A stretch of 32,062 nucleotides of DNA from Rickettsiales bacterium (GTDB lineage Bacteria; Pseudomonadota; Alphaproteobacteria; Rickettsiales; JABIRX01): the NCBI GenBank assembly GCA_018659605.1, contig JABJMA010000015.1, positions 1-32,062 on the forward strand. The letters run 5' to 3'. The notes below the pieces were generated by a model. That model saw only the letters and a program-made list of their open reading frames with translations, did not search any database and had not been told where the DNA came from. Both the position numbers and the translations under genes were made by a program. This document shows positions 25,814-32,062 of the stretch, in pieces (positions within the stretch are counted from its first letter, which is position 1; each line of letters begins with the position of its first letter).

Positions 25814-26461
25814 TTATGCGGCTATTAAATCTGCTTCATCATCATCTTCTTCTTCTTCTTCTTCTTCTTCTTCTTCTTCTTCAGATGTCTCTGATCCTGG
25901 TCTAGCCTCTTCTTCAAAACCGTCTATGTCATCAAACTTATTAATTTCTGTGATATCTACTACATCTTCTATTTTTAACATTTTGTAGAATTCTTCTTCA
26001 AAGAAGCTTGTTTCTTGTTTCATTATTAAGCTAGCTTCACTGACAAATCTATTAAATGCTGCTTCGTAGATCATTCTTTCACTATATGAGCGATCTGGGT
26101 TTTTGACATTTCTATGCAGGTCTCTTATAACTTCTGCAACAGCAAATATGTCACCAGAATTAATTTTTCTTTCATATTCTTGTGCTCTTCTAGACCACAT
26201 TATTCCTCTAGAAGTCTGGGCTTTCTCAGAGATGATATCAAAAGCTTTTTCTATATCTTCTTCATTACAAAGTTGCCTTAGGCCAATTTTCTCAGCTCTT
26301 GAAACAGGAACACTTAATTGCATTTTCTCCTTTTCAAAATAGATGATGAAAAATTCAATTTTCTGACCTACTATTTCTTGAGAGGTGATTTCTTTTATTT
26401 GTCCTACACCATGAGATGGATACACGACGTAATCCTTAATATTAAATGTTTTTTTGACCAT
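25814..26461 (-). CDS. CarD/CdnL family RNA-polymerase-binding transcription regulator
   Basis: 215 residues. The N-terminal RNA-polymerase-interacting domain is clear ('YVVYPSHGVGQIKEI', 11-25, and 'LSVPVSRAEKIGLR'), followed by the helical DNA-binding domain ('IMWSRRAQEYERKI', 'RDLHRN') that supports open-complex formation at rRNA and other promoters. An unusual feature is the acidic tail: 12 Glu followed by DDDEAD near the C-terminus, coded by a pure GAA run that may slip. The last gene of the mlaA-mlaC-folC-carD strand run, but the 67-bp gap before it probably holds its own promoter. Stops at the bidirectional terminator. Confidence 0.93.
   Translation of the reverse strand: MVKKTFNIKDYVVYPSHGVGQIKEITSQEIVGQKIEFFIIYFEKEKMQLSVPVSRAEKIGLRQLCNEEDIEKAFDIISEKAQTSRGIMWSRRAQEYERKINSGDIFAVAEVIRDLHRNVKNPDRSYSERMIYEAAFNRFVSEASLIMKQETSFFEEEFYKMLKIEDVVDITEINKFDDIDGFEEEARPGSETSEEEEEEEEEEEEDDDEADLIAA
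25847..25882. repeat. Trinucleotide tract (TTC)12 inside carD
   Basis: Twelve perfect TTC units on the plus strand (GAA on the coding strand) encode 12 consecutive Glu; three ATC (Asp) units follow on the low-coordinate side. Because units are in frame, slippage would change tail length without breaking the protein. Confidence 0.9.
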
Positions 26462-26528
26462 GATTCACTCTTAATTGATTTGTTTGCACGCATGATAACA
26501 CAATTTTAGCATCATTAAAAGCAAAAAG

Positions 26529-27815
26529 TTAAAAAAAGATTTTTAAATCACGATATAAGAATAGGGATCCACAGCATATAATACGAATTGGCTGGTTATT
26601 TTGCTTTTGACACTCAAGGATTGCTTCAAATATATCATCATTAAAATTAAGATTGAAATAATTTAAGTGAATACTACTTTCCATTTCTTCTAAGGATGCA
26701 GGTAGAGGCTCACTTTGTACTGACACTAAGTGAATGTCTTTTGTTACATTACGGAATTTCTGTAAAAAAGAATTATGCTCTTTGCCTTTACTTCTTCCGT
26801 AAATTAGGATGGTTTTACCATTAAAGTGAGTTTTTTTGAGCCATAGAGATAAATATCTTGCCCCTTGGTCATTATGAGCCCCGTCAAAAAATACTGTAGT
26901 GTTTGGGTGCGCTAGGAATTTATCTGCAATAAAAATTTGCTCAATTCTTCCTGACCATTTTGTTTTGATTATAGCCTTATCAATATTTTTATGAGTAAGA
27001 GTAAATTGCTTACTGATAAAATTTACTGTTGTAATAGCTGTCGCTAAATTAATTAATTGGTGGCAGCCAAGTAATGAAGGTTCTTTATATTGAGTAATTT
27101 TCTCATTATCAATATCAATATAGTAGAAGATATCATCTTCCACATCGAAATCATATGATTGTTTAAAAAAGGCAGCAGAGGATATGTTTTTTTGTTCGAA
27201 AATTAATTTGAGACAGGCATTCACTACAGGCTTTTGTTTTGCAATAATAACTTTATCTGAATTAAGAAGAATATCAGACTTCTCGCAGGTTATTTGTATT
27301 AAATTGTTACCTAGATATTCTAAATGATCGTAAGAGACTGGGGATAAAATCGATATATACTTCTTTTTAAAAACATTTGTTGGGTCAATACGTCCTCCAA
27401 GCCCAGTTTCAATTAAATTAAAATCGGCTTTAAATTTGCTGAAGATATATATTGTCGCAATTGTAATAGCTTGGAAGAAGGTTAAATTAAATTTATCAGA
27501 TAGCTTTAACCTTACCTCTTCAAGAAATAATTTGAGTTCGTGATCACTAATTAAGTTATTCTTGATAAAGATTTGCTCATTAAAATTAAGTAAATGAGGG
27601 GATGTATAGCAATTTACGGAATATTTGTTCGATAGCAATATTTGTTTTATAAAGGCAAGGGTTGAGCCTTTTCCATTAGTTCCTGCAATATGAATAACAT
27701 TATGCAGTTTATCTTGTGGGTTACCTAGATAAGCTAGTGCTTTTAAGGTTGTGTCATGATTATTTATTTGTTTATTGAAGCCAATCGGTTTTGGCCAATG
27801 TGGCATAAAAACCAT
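26529..27815 (-). CDS. folC: Bifunctional folylpolyglutamate/dihydrofolate synthase
   Basis: Mur-ligase-like enzyme adding Glu to dihydropteroate and folates. 428 residues. ATP P-loop 'GTNGKGS' (45-51), 'YTSPHLLNFNEQI' and 'ETGLGGRIDPTNVF' are diagnostic, with the C-terminal Mur-ligase domain containing 'FFDGAHNDQGA'. It is 3 bp downstream of mlaC, so translation is likely coupled, an unusual partner for lipid-transport genes. Whether both activities are present cannot be read from sequence. Confidence 0.94.
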   Translation of the reverse strand: MVFMPHWPKPIGFNKQINNHDTTLKALAYLGNPQDKLHNVIHIAGTNGKGSTLAFIKQILLSNKYSVNCYTSPHLLNFNEQIFIKNNLISDHELKLFLEEVRLKLSDKFNLTFFQAITIATIYIFSKFKADFNLIETGLGGRIDPTNVFKKKYISILSPVSYDHLEYLGNNLIQITCEKSDILLNSDKVIIAKQKPVVNACLKLIFEQKNISSAAFFKQSYDFDVEDDIFYYIDIDNEKITQYKEPSLLGCHQLINLATAITTVNFISKQFTLTHKNIDKAIIKTKWSGRIEQIFIADKFLAHPNTTVFFDGAHNDQGARYLSLWLKKTHFNGKTILIYGRSKGKEHNSFLQKFRNVTKDIHLVSVQSEPLPASLEEMESSIHLNYFNLNFNDDIFEAILECQKQNNQPIRIICCGSLFLYRDLKIFF

Positions 27816-27818
27816 AAT

Positions 27819-28427
27819 CTAAGAGTTGTTTTGTAGTTTTGTAACCCTATCTTTAAAGGATGTTAGGAAGTAATCTAGACCATAATTACTGATGATGCTA
27901 CCAAACTCCTCTCTTTGTGAGGCAATAAGGCTTATTCCTTCGCCTGTAATATCTACAATTTTGAATTGATTTTGCTTATTACGTATAAAATAGATAATTA
28001 CATTTAATTGTGTTTTATGTTCAGTAATAAAAACAATATTTGTACTAAATCTATTCGGGCGAATTTCTTTTGTTTTAATAATTTTGTAACTTTCGCCATT
28101 ATATCCTTTAAATTGTGGGGCATAAGTGTTAATAAGGAAGCTTTCATATAATTCACGGAAGCTGCTTTTAAAATTGCTATCTGCATTTCTCCAATAACGC
28201 CCAATGATAAATTTACAGATATAGTTAAAATCAATATTTTGTTTTATTTCACTACTTAACAAGACAGCAACCTCTTCGTTGCTGATATTAGTATCTGTTA
28301 TAGTTTTAAAGATATTATTGGTAAAATTTTCTACAAATAATTCAGCCTCATTACTATTATTAGCATTCACTGTAGTCATGCAAAATGTAATTAGCATAAT
28401 ATAGGTGAGTATCCTAGAAATTATCAT
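27819..28427 (-). CDS. mlaC: Periplasmic phospholipid-binding protein MlaC
   Basis: 202-residue soluble carrier that shuttles phospholipids between the MlaA outer-membrane site and the inner-membrane MlaFEDB complex. It has a signal peptide (hydrophobic residues about 3-20, likely cleavage after 'NAN'), then a helix-rich MlaC/Ttg2D fold with 'FNYICKFIIGRYWRNA' and 'FRELYESFLINTYAPQF'. The ATG overlaps the mlaA stop by 4 bp. No mlaFEDB genes are in the window. Confidence 0.9.
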   Translation of the reverse strand: MIISRILTYIMLITFCMTTVNANNSNEAELFVENFTNNIFKTITDTNISNEEVAVLLSSEIKQNIDFNYICKFIIGRYWRNADSNFKSSFRELYESFLINTYAPQFKGYNGESYKIIKTKEIRPNRFSTNIVFITEHKTQLNVIIYFIRNKQNQFKIVDITGEGISLIASQREEFGSIISNYGLDYFLTSFKDRVTKLQNNS

Positions 28428-29140
28428 TGCGTTTGGTAGTAAATATTTCTCATGGTTATATAGGGGTCAAAAGAGTTGTCATAAATATCATTAATAGTAT
28501 CAAAGTTGTTGGCTCTTAAATCTATGACCGTGATCGTTGTGGTTATAACTTCTAAAGTAGATTTATAATCTTTATTATAATCATACAAGTAAATTGGATT
28601 TAATGTTGAATCCAATATAAGTCCAGAAAAATTTCTTGTTGTTTGGGGTCCAATAAATGGAATAACTAGATATATTCCTTGTGAGATACCATAGTGGTCT
28701 AGAACTGTTATAAAGTTTTGATTTGTTTCATTGTTAGTCAAATGCTCAGATATGTCGAAAATTCCTAGGCAGCCAATACTGGTATTGATAGCAAAGGATC
28801 TCAAGTTATAGAATGCATTTTTAAAGTCTAGCACCATAAGGGAGGATATACTGGATAAAGGCTTCTGTAGATTTGTGTTGAAGTTTTTAAGGCCTAACTG
28901 AACTGGCTTGGGCAAGTGTTGGTTATAAAGCCTGGCCATAGGCCTTATACTATATTTGTCTATAATGTAATTAAATTTAAATATTTTTCTATTTACCTCT
29001 TCTAGGGGATCATTTATATCAAGTTGAGATTCAATAGAGTAATTATCATCTTCGTAATCAAAGATATTTCCAGCATTTAAATTAACGGATAAAAAGGTTA
29101 GAATTATTGTTACCAGGAGAGTTGTTGATGTGCTATTCAC
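28424..29140 (-). CDS. mlaA: MlaA/VacJ family outer-membrane phospholipid transport protein
   Basis: 238-residue member of the MlaA family, which removes misplaced phospholipids from the outer leaflet with MlaC. Signature blocks: 'DPLEEVNRKIFKFN' (about 41-54), 'PVQLGLKNFNTNL', 'RSFAINTSIGCLGIFDIS' and 'YLVIPFIGPQTTRN'. The start is GTG with a stop two codons upstream, so no longer N-terminus exists. The signal sequence lacks a lipobox Cys, unlike E. coli MlaA, so it is probably a non-lipidated secreted form. Divergent from hisB with a gap of about 235 bp; overlaps mlaC by 4 bp. Confidence 0.9.
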   Translation of the reverse strand: MNSTSTTLLVTIILTFLSVNLNAGNIFDYEDDNYSIESQLDINDPLEEVNRKIFKFNYIIDKYSIRPMARLYNQHLPKPVQLGLKNFNTNLQKPLSSISSLMVLDFKNAFYNLRSFAINTSIGCLGIFDISEHLTNNETNQNFITVLDHYGISQGIYLVIPFIGPQTTRNFSGLILDSTLNPIYLYDYNKDYKSTLEVITTTITVIDLRANNFDTINDIYDNSFDPYITMRNIYYQTQ

Positions 29141-29317
29141 TTGTTATCAGGCCTCTAAATAATTTACAACTTTGAGCATCAAAAATATGTATAGTAAAAA
29201 GAATAAAATCACAATTATATTATATGGGTGGTAATCCAAATAAAAAATAAGCAAATAATCTTTCTTTTTAAATTATAACATACATCAATTTATAATTATA
29301 GGAGTTAGAAAAACTAT

Positions 29318-29345
29318 TTGTTTAATACCAATTATCAATTATATT
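29318..29345 (+). promoter_or_regulatory. Putative promoter for the his cluster
   Basis: TTGTTT (29318-29323), 16-bp spacer, TATATT (29340-29345), placing transcription start about 27 bases before the hisB ATG. No attenuator or His-codon leader is visible. Confidence 0.4.
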
Positions 29346-29378
29346 AAAAACAACTTATTAATTTGAAGCTATATAGTG

Positions 29379-29966
29379 ATGAGAAAGGCAGATATTGTTA
29401 GAAAAACAAATGAAACAGATATTAAAGTTTCGGTTAATTTAGATGGTAACGGTAATTACGATATTGATACAGGGATACCATTTCTTGATCATATGTTAGA
29501 GCAGTTGTCTAAACACAGTCTAATAGATATTAATTTAGTTGCGAAGGGTGATATTCATGTTGATTTTCATCACACATGTGAGGATATAGGAATTGTCATA
29601 GGGATGGCCTTTAATAAAGCTCTTGGAGATAGATCTGGTATTACTAGGTTTGCACATAGTTATGTGCCTATGGATGATGTTCTAACTCTTGTCGCAGTTG
29701 ATATATCTGGCCGCCCAGCATCGGTATTTGATGTTGAGTTTTTATCTGCGACAATAGGTAATATGGATGTAGAGTTATTTCGCGAGTGGTTTGGTGCTTT
29801 CGCAGGAAGTTTAAAGGCTAACATTCATGTAAAAAATTGTTATGGTGTCAATAATCATCATAAGATAGAATCATGCTATAAAGCATTAGCCCTAAGTCTG
29901 CGAAAAGCTTTTCAAATTGATGAACGTCAGAGTGGTAAGATCCCATCTACTAAAGGTACTATATAG
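29379..29966 (+). CDS. hisB: Imidazoleglycerol-phosphate dehydratase
   Basis: Mn-dependent dehydratase of histidine synthesis, monofunctional 195-residue form (no phosphatase domain). All metal-binding motifs are present: 'FLDHMLEQLSKH', 'HHTCEDIGI' and 'NNHHKIES'. The C-terminus 'IPSTKG' is normal. The chosen ATG gives the usual start 'MRKADIVRKT'; a GTG one codon upstream (29376) is an alternative. First gene of hisB-DUF2628-hisH-hisA. Confidence 0.96.
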   Translation: MRKADIVRKTNETDIKVSVNLDGNGNYDIDTGIPFLDHMLEQLSKHSLIDINLVAKGDIHVDFHHTCEDIGIVIGMAFNKALGDRSGITRFAHSYVPMDDVLTLVAVDISGRPASVFDVEFLSATIGNMDVELFREWFGAFAGSLKANIHVKNCYGVNNHHKIESCYKALALSLRKAFQIDERQSGKIPSTKGTI

Positions 29967-29967
29967 G

Positions 29968-30336
29968 ATGAAGACTTTTGCAATTTATACCAAGGATAAT
30001 ACCATAAATTCTTTTAAGGATATTATTGTTGTGCAGAAGAGCTTTAATATTTGGGCAGCATTATTAAATGTATGGTGGGCTTTGTTTAAAAGGCAATATT
30101 ATATGGCTTTAATAATATTTTTGTCATTGACATTGGTAGGTCGTATTCATGAGTTAGAATTGTTAAATAATATGGGCCATTCATTTATCGTAATATATAT
30201 GATGATAATTCTTGGTCTTGAGTCGGGAAACATTATAGATGCAAGTTTAGTTCGAAAGAACTATATTTATCAGGAGTTACTTATGGCTAATAATGCCCTA
30301 GATGCTAAATATCAGTTTAGTCGTAATAGGCTCTAA
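29968..30336 (+). CDS. DUF2628-like small membrane protein
   Basis: 122 residues with ATG 1 bp after the hisB stop. Two hydrophobic segments (about 42-57 and 69-84) follow the DUF2628-type core 'FNIWAALLNVWWALFKRQYY', and the tail has 'GLESGNIIDASLVRKNY', corresponding to the family's 'GxEANDLRR' block. The same position, between hisB and hisH, is occupied by DUF2628 genes in other alphaproteobacteria. Function unknown; a link with histidine synthesis is only suggested by context. A longer in-frame start at 29917 would overlap hisB by 50 bases and is unlikely. Confidence 0.75.
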   Translation: MKTFAIYTKDNTINSFKDIIVVQKSFNIWAALLNVWWALFKRQYYMALIIFLSLTLVGRIHELELLNNMGHSFIVIYMMIILGLESGNIIDASLVRKNYIYQELLMANNALDAKYQFSRNRL

Positions 30337-30354
30337 TAAGATAGTTATGTTGTT

Positions 30355-30966
30355 ATGAAGAAAATTGCTATAATAGACTTTGGGGCTGGAAATCTACGTT
30401 CAATTTTTAATGCTTTAGAGGGTCTACCTAATGTAAAAGCTGAGGTAACTCAGTCAAGAAGCATGCTGGAGGCGGCGGATTTTATCGTGATGCCTGGCGT
30501 AGGTGCTTTTAACAAGGTTATGGAGAATCTGCGTAATATTGATGGATTGATTGATTCTTTGTATGAGCAGGTCATAGGTAAGAAAAAGCAATTCTTAGGT
30601 ATTTGCATCGGCATGCAAATGTTAGCGAATCATGGTTATGAAAATGGAGAGGCGGAAGGCTTATCTTTTATTGATGGTGAGGTTAGAAAAATACCAAGGC
30701 AGGATTCTTCATTGCTGTTACCTCATATGGGGTGGAATAATATAGTTGTTACAGGTCAAGATTTAGTGGAGTTTGATAATAAGGATTTTTACTTTGTTCA
30801 TTCTTACTATTTTGACACAAAGGACAAATTAGATGTTGTAGCATATTGTGATTATGGGATTAAAATTCCTTGCATATTACGTAAAGAGAATATACTAGCT
30901 ACTCAGTTTCATCCAGAAAAAAGCGGAGCCCAAGGGGTTGAGTTTTTAAAGCATTTTATTAGGTAG
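30355..30966 (+). CDS. hisH: Imidazole glycerol phosphate synthase glutaminase subunit HisH
   Basis: Class I glutamine amidotransferase that feeds ammonia to HisF. 203 residues. Catalytic triad C84 ('GICIGMQ'), H186 and E188 ('QFHPEKSG'). The 18-bp spacer after the DUF2628-like gene and the near contact with hisA show one operon. The HisF partner is not in this window. Confidence 0.96.
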   Translation: MKKIAIIDFGAGNLRSIFNALEGLPNVKAEVTQSRSMLEAADFIVMPGVGAFNKVMENLRNIDGLIDSLYEQVIGKKKQFLGICIGMQMLANHGYENGEAEGLSFIDGEVRKIPRQDSSLLLPHMGWNNIVVTGQDLVEFDNKDFYFVHSYYFDTKDKLDVVAYCDYGIKIPCILRKENILATQFHPEKSGAQGVEFLKHFIR

Positions 30967-30971
30967 TGATC

Positions 30972-31715
30972 ATGAATATATATCCGGCAATAGATATCAA
31001 AGGTGGTAATTGCGTTAGGTTAAAGCAGGGGGATTTAAATCAGGTTACATTATTTAATATAAACCCTTTAGACCAGGCAAAGCAATTCAGCAAGGCTGGT
31101 TTTGAGTGGTTACATGTAGTTGATTTAGACGGTGCTGCGCGAGGTCGTCCGATGAATAAAGAGGTAATATTTGATATAGCTAAAAATACAGATCTCAAGA
31201 TTCAGGTTGGTGGCGGTATTCGTAATGTTAAAACAATCGAGGATTACTTAAATAATGGTATAGCTAGAATTATTCTGGGCACTAGTGCAATTCGGAATAT
31301 TGACTTGGTAAAGCAGGCGTGCAAGTTATTTCCAGGAAGAATAGTTGTTGGTGTTGAAGTTAGATCAAACAAGGTTTCTGTAGAAGGTTGGCTAGAAGAT
31401 TCGGATGTATTGGTATTTGATCTTATTAATGAATTGCAAAATATTGGAGTTGCATCAGTTATTTATACTGATATTAATAGAGATGGGATTCTATCCGGCT
31501 TTGATGAGGTTGGGGCAGTTGAGATAGCTAAGAATTGTGATATACCTTTGATAATATCTGGCGGAGTTTCTTCTGTAGAGGATCTGGATAGAATTAGCAA
31601 GCTAGCTAAATATGGTATAGATGGTGTGGTAATAGGAAGAGCTCTGTATGAGAATAAAATCACATTTGATGAAGCGCTAAGCTATCGTGATGATAATTTA
31701 TATGATTTTGGCTAG
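30972..31715 (+). CDS. hisA: ProFAR isomerase HisA
   Basis: Phosphoribosylformimino-AICAR-phosphate isomerase, a (beta-alpha)8 barrel; 247 residues. With the ATG at 30972 the general base is D8 ('PAIDIK'); GTG at 30966, overlapping the hisH stop by one base, is an alternative. Phosphate loops 'VGGGIR' (79-84) and 'ISGGVSS' and the 'YTDINRDG' block are intact. The second catalytic acid, usually Asp in the 'GxDxR' strand, is Glu 129 here ('VVGVEVRSN'). Gene order normally continues with hisF, but 260 bp of noncoding DNA and tRNA-Tyr follow. Confidence 0.94.
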   Translation: MNIYPAIDIKGGNCVRLKQGDLNQVTLFNINPLDQAKQFSKAGFEWLHVVDLDGAARGRPMNKEVIFDIAKNTDLKIQVGGGIRNVKTIEDYLNNGIARIILGTSAIRNIDLVKQACKLFPGRIVVGVEVRSNKVSVEGWLEDSDVLVFDLINELQNIGVASVIYTDINRDGILSGFDEVGAVEIAKNCDIPLIISGGVSSVEDLDRISKLAKYGIDGVVIGRALYENKITFDEALSYRDDNLYDFG

Positions 31716-31920
31716 GAAGTTCTTAATAGATTAAGGGTCTTATACAAGCATCCTAGTTAATAATTCTGTGTAGGAAATAGCTTAATAATACCAAATATAT
31801 ATAGTCGAAAACAAGTGTGTCTAGGTAGTAAAGTTTCTGCTAAGAGTATGTAGATATAACATAAGCTCATTTATACACATTCTGAATAAGTACAAATAAT
31901 TGATAATTTAAAATTCCCCA

Positions 31921-31949
31921 TTGACATCTGTCGAATTGTAATTTAAATA
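31921..31949 (+). promoter_or_regulatory. Putative promoter for tRNA-Tyr
   Basis: Consensus TTGACA (31921-31926), 17-bp spacer, AT-rich -10 TAAATA (31944-31949). The predicted start is about 20 bases before the tRNA. The only exact consensus -35 that I found in front of a gene in this window. Confidence 0.55.
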
Positions 31950-31975
31950 ATTCTGCTCTTACACAATAATTTTGT

Positions 31976-32062
31976 GGAGGGATTGCCGAGCGGTTAAAGG
32001 CAGCAGACTGTAAATCTGCCCACGTAATGTGTTCGTAGGTTCGAATCCTACTCCCTCTACCA
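31976..32062 (+). tRNA. tRNA-Tyr (anticodon GUA)
   Basis: 87-nt class II tRNA with encoded CCA at the last base of the window. Acceptor GGAGGGA pairs with TCCCTCT (first pair G-U), anticodon stem GCAGA/TCTGC with loop CTGTAAA gives GTA, and a long variable arm precedes the T arm GTAGG-TTCGAAT-CCTAC. The 260 bp between hisA and this gene show no other gene. Confidence 0.97.

Noticed and set aside
25794-25988. Plus-strand frame with a poly-Ser run opposite carD
   Set aside because: The Ser run is only the reverse reading of the GAA tract; carD is clearly the real gene.
29141-29378. Small RNA or leader in the mlaA/hisB divergent gap
   Set aside because: Only AT-rich DNA with chance-like -10 boxes; no stable fold or His-rich leader frame seen.
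31722-31735. Palindrome CTTAAT-AG-ATTAAG after hisA as terminator
   Set aside because: Two-base loop, pure AT-type stem and no T-tract; likely chance in AT-rich DNA.

Overview
The window is a strongly AT-rich bacterial chromosome segment, densely packed with housekeeping genes and without transposases, phage genes, CRISPR arrays or rRNA. Several features point to an alphaproteobacterium: a CHCC zinc-finger protein related to mitochondrial NDUFS6, the pair dapA-smpB, CarD, GatCAB, and a DUF2628-like gene between hisB and hisH. Base composition, gene content and one lineage-specific protein suggest a reduced, probably host-associated lineage (Rickettsiales-like or Holosporales-like). Histidine genes make Rickettsia and Anaplasma unlikely, so an early-branching, less auxotrophic relative fits better. 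This placement is inference; no marker tree was run.

Layout. 1-3638 (+): the 3' end of miaB, then ybeY, corC and lnt (tRNA thiomethylation, rRNA maturation, CBS/CorC protein, lipoprotein acylation). 3680-5812 (-): a nitronate-monooxygenase-like flavoprotein and rlmE. 5852-8218 (+): trmL and dxs. 8347-8434: tRNA-Leu(UAA). 8507-10876 (+): a polyprenyl diphosphate synthase and an unrecognised acidic protein with a hydrophobic hairpin. 10935-16415 (-): a compact run transcribed as Na+/Ca2+ exchanger, secF, arsC-like, gatC, gatA, gatB. 16581-20668 (-): dapA, smpB, a YhdP/AsmA-like protein. 20989-25703 (+): a CvpA-like protein, purF, a 54-codon zinc-finger gene, sucC, sucD. 25814-29140 (-): mlaA, mlaC, folC, carD. 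29379-31715 (+): hisB, a DUF2628-like gene, hisH, hisA. 31976-32062: tRNA-Tyr(GUA), ending at the window edge.

How the genes fit together. Dxs starts the MEP isoprenoid route and the polyprenyl synthase extends its products, probably for quinones. Lnt, MlaA, MlaC and the YhdP-like protein all serve the outer membrane, so the cell keeps a maintained Gram-negative envelope; DapA supports diaminopimelate and peptidoglycan. GatCAB with tRNA genes, SmpB, RlmE, TrmL, MiaB and YbeY form a translation-quality set. SucCD provides the substrate-level phosphorylation step of the TCA cycle. PurF and HisB/H/A show retained biosynthesis.

I found no clearly new multi-gene system. The most interesting points are a Glu replacing the usual general-acid Asp in HisA, the unrecognised 410-residue protein with its own promoter and terminator, a short overlooked zinc-finger gene, active-site changes in Lnt, MlaA without a lipobox, a 12-unit TTC run in carD, and paired palindromes in the dapA/cvpA intergenic region.
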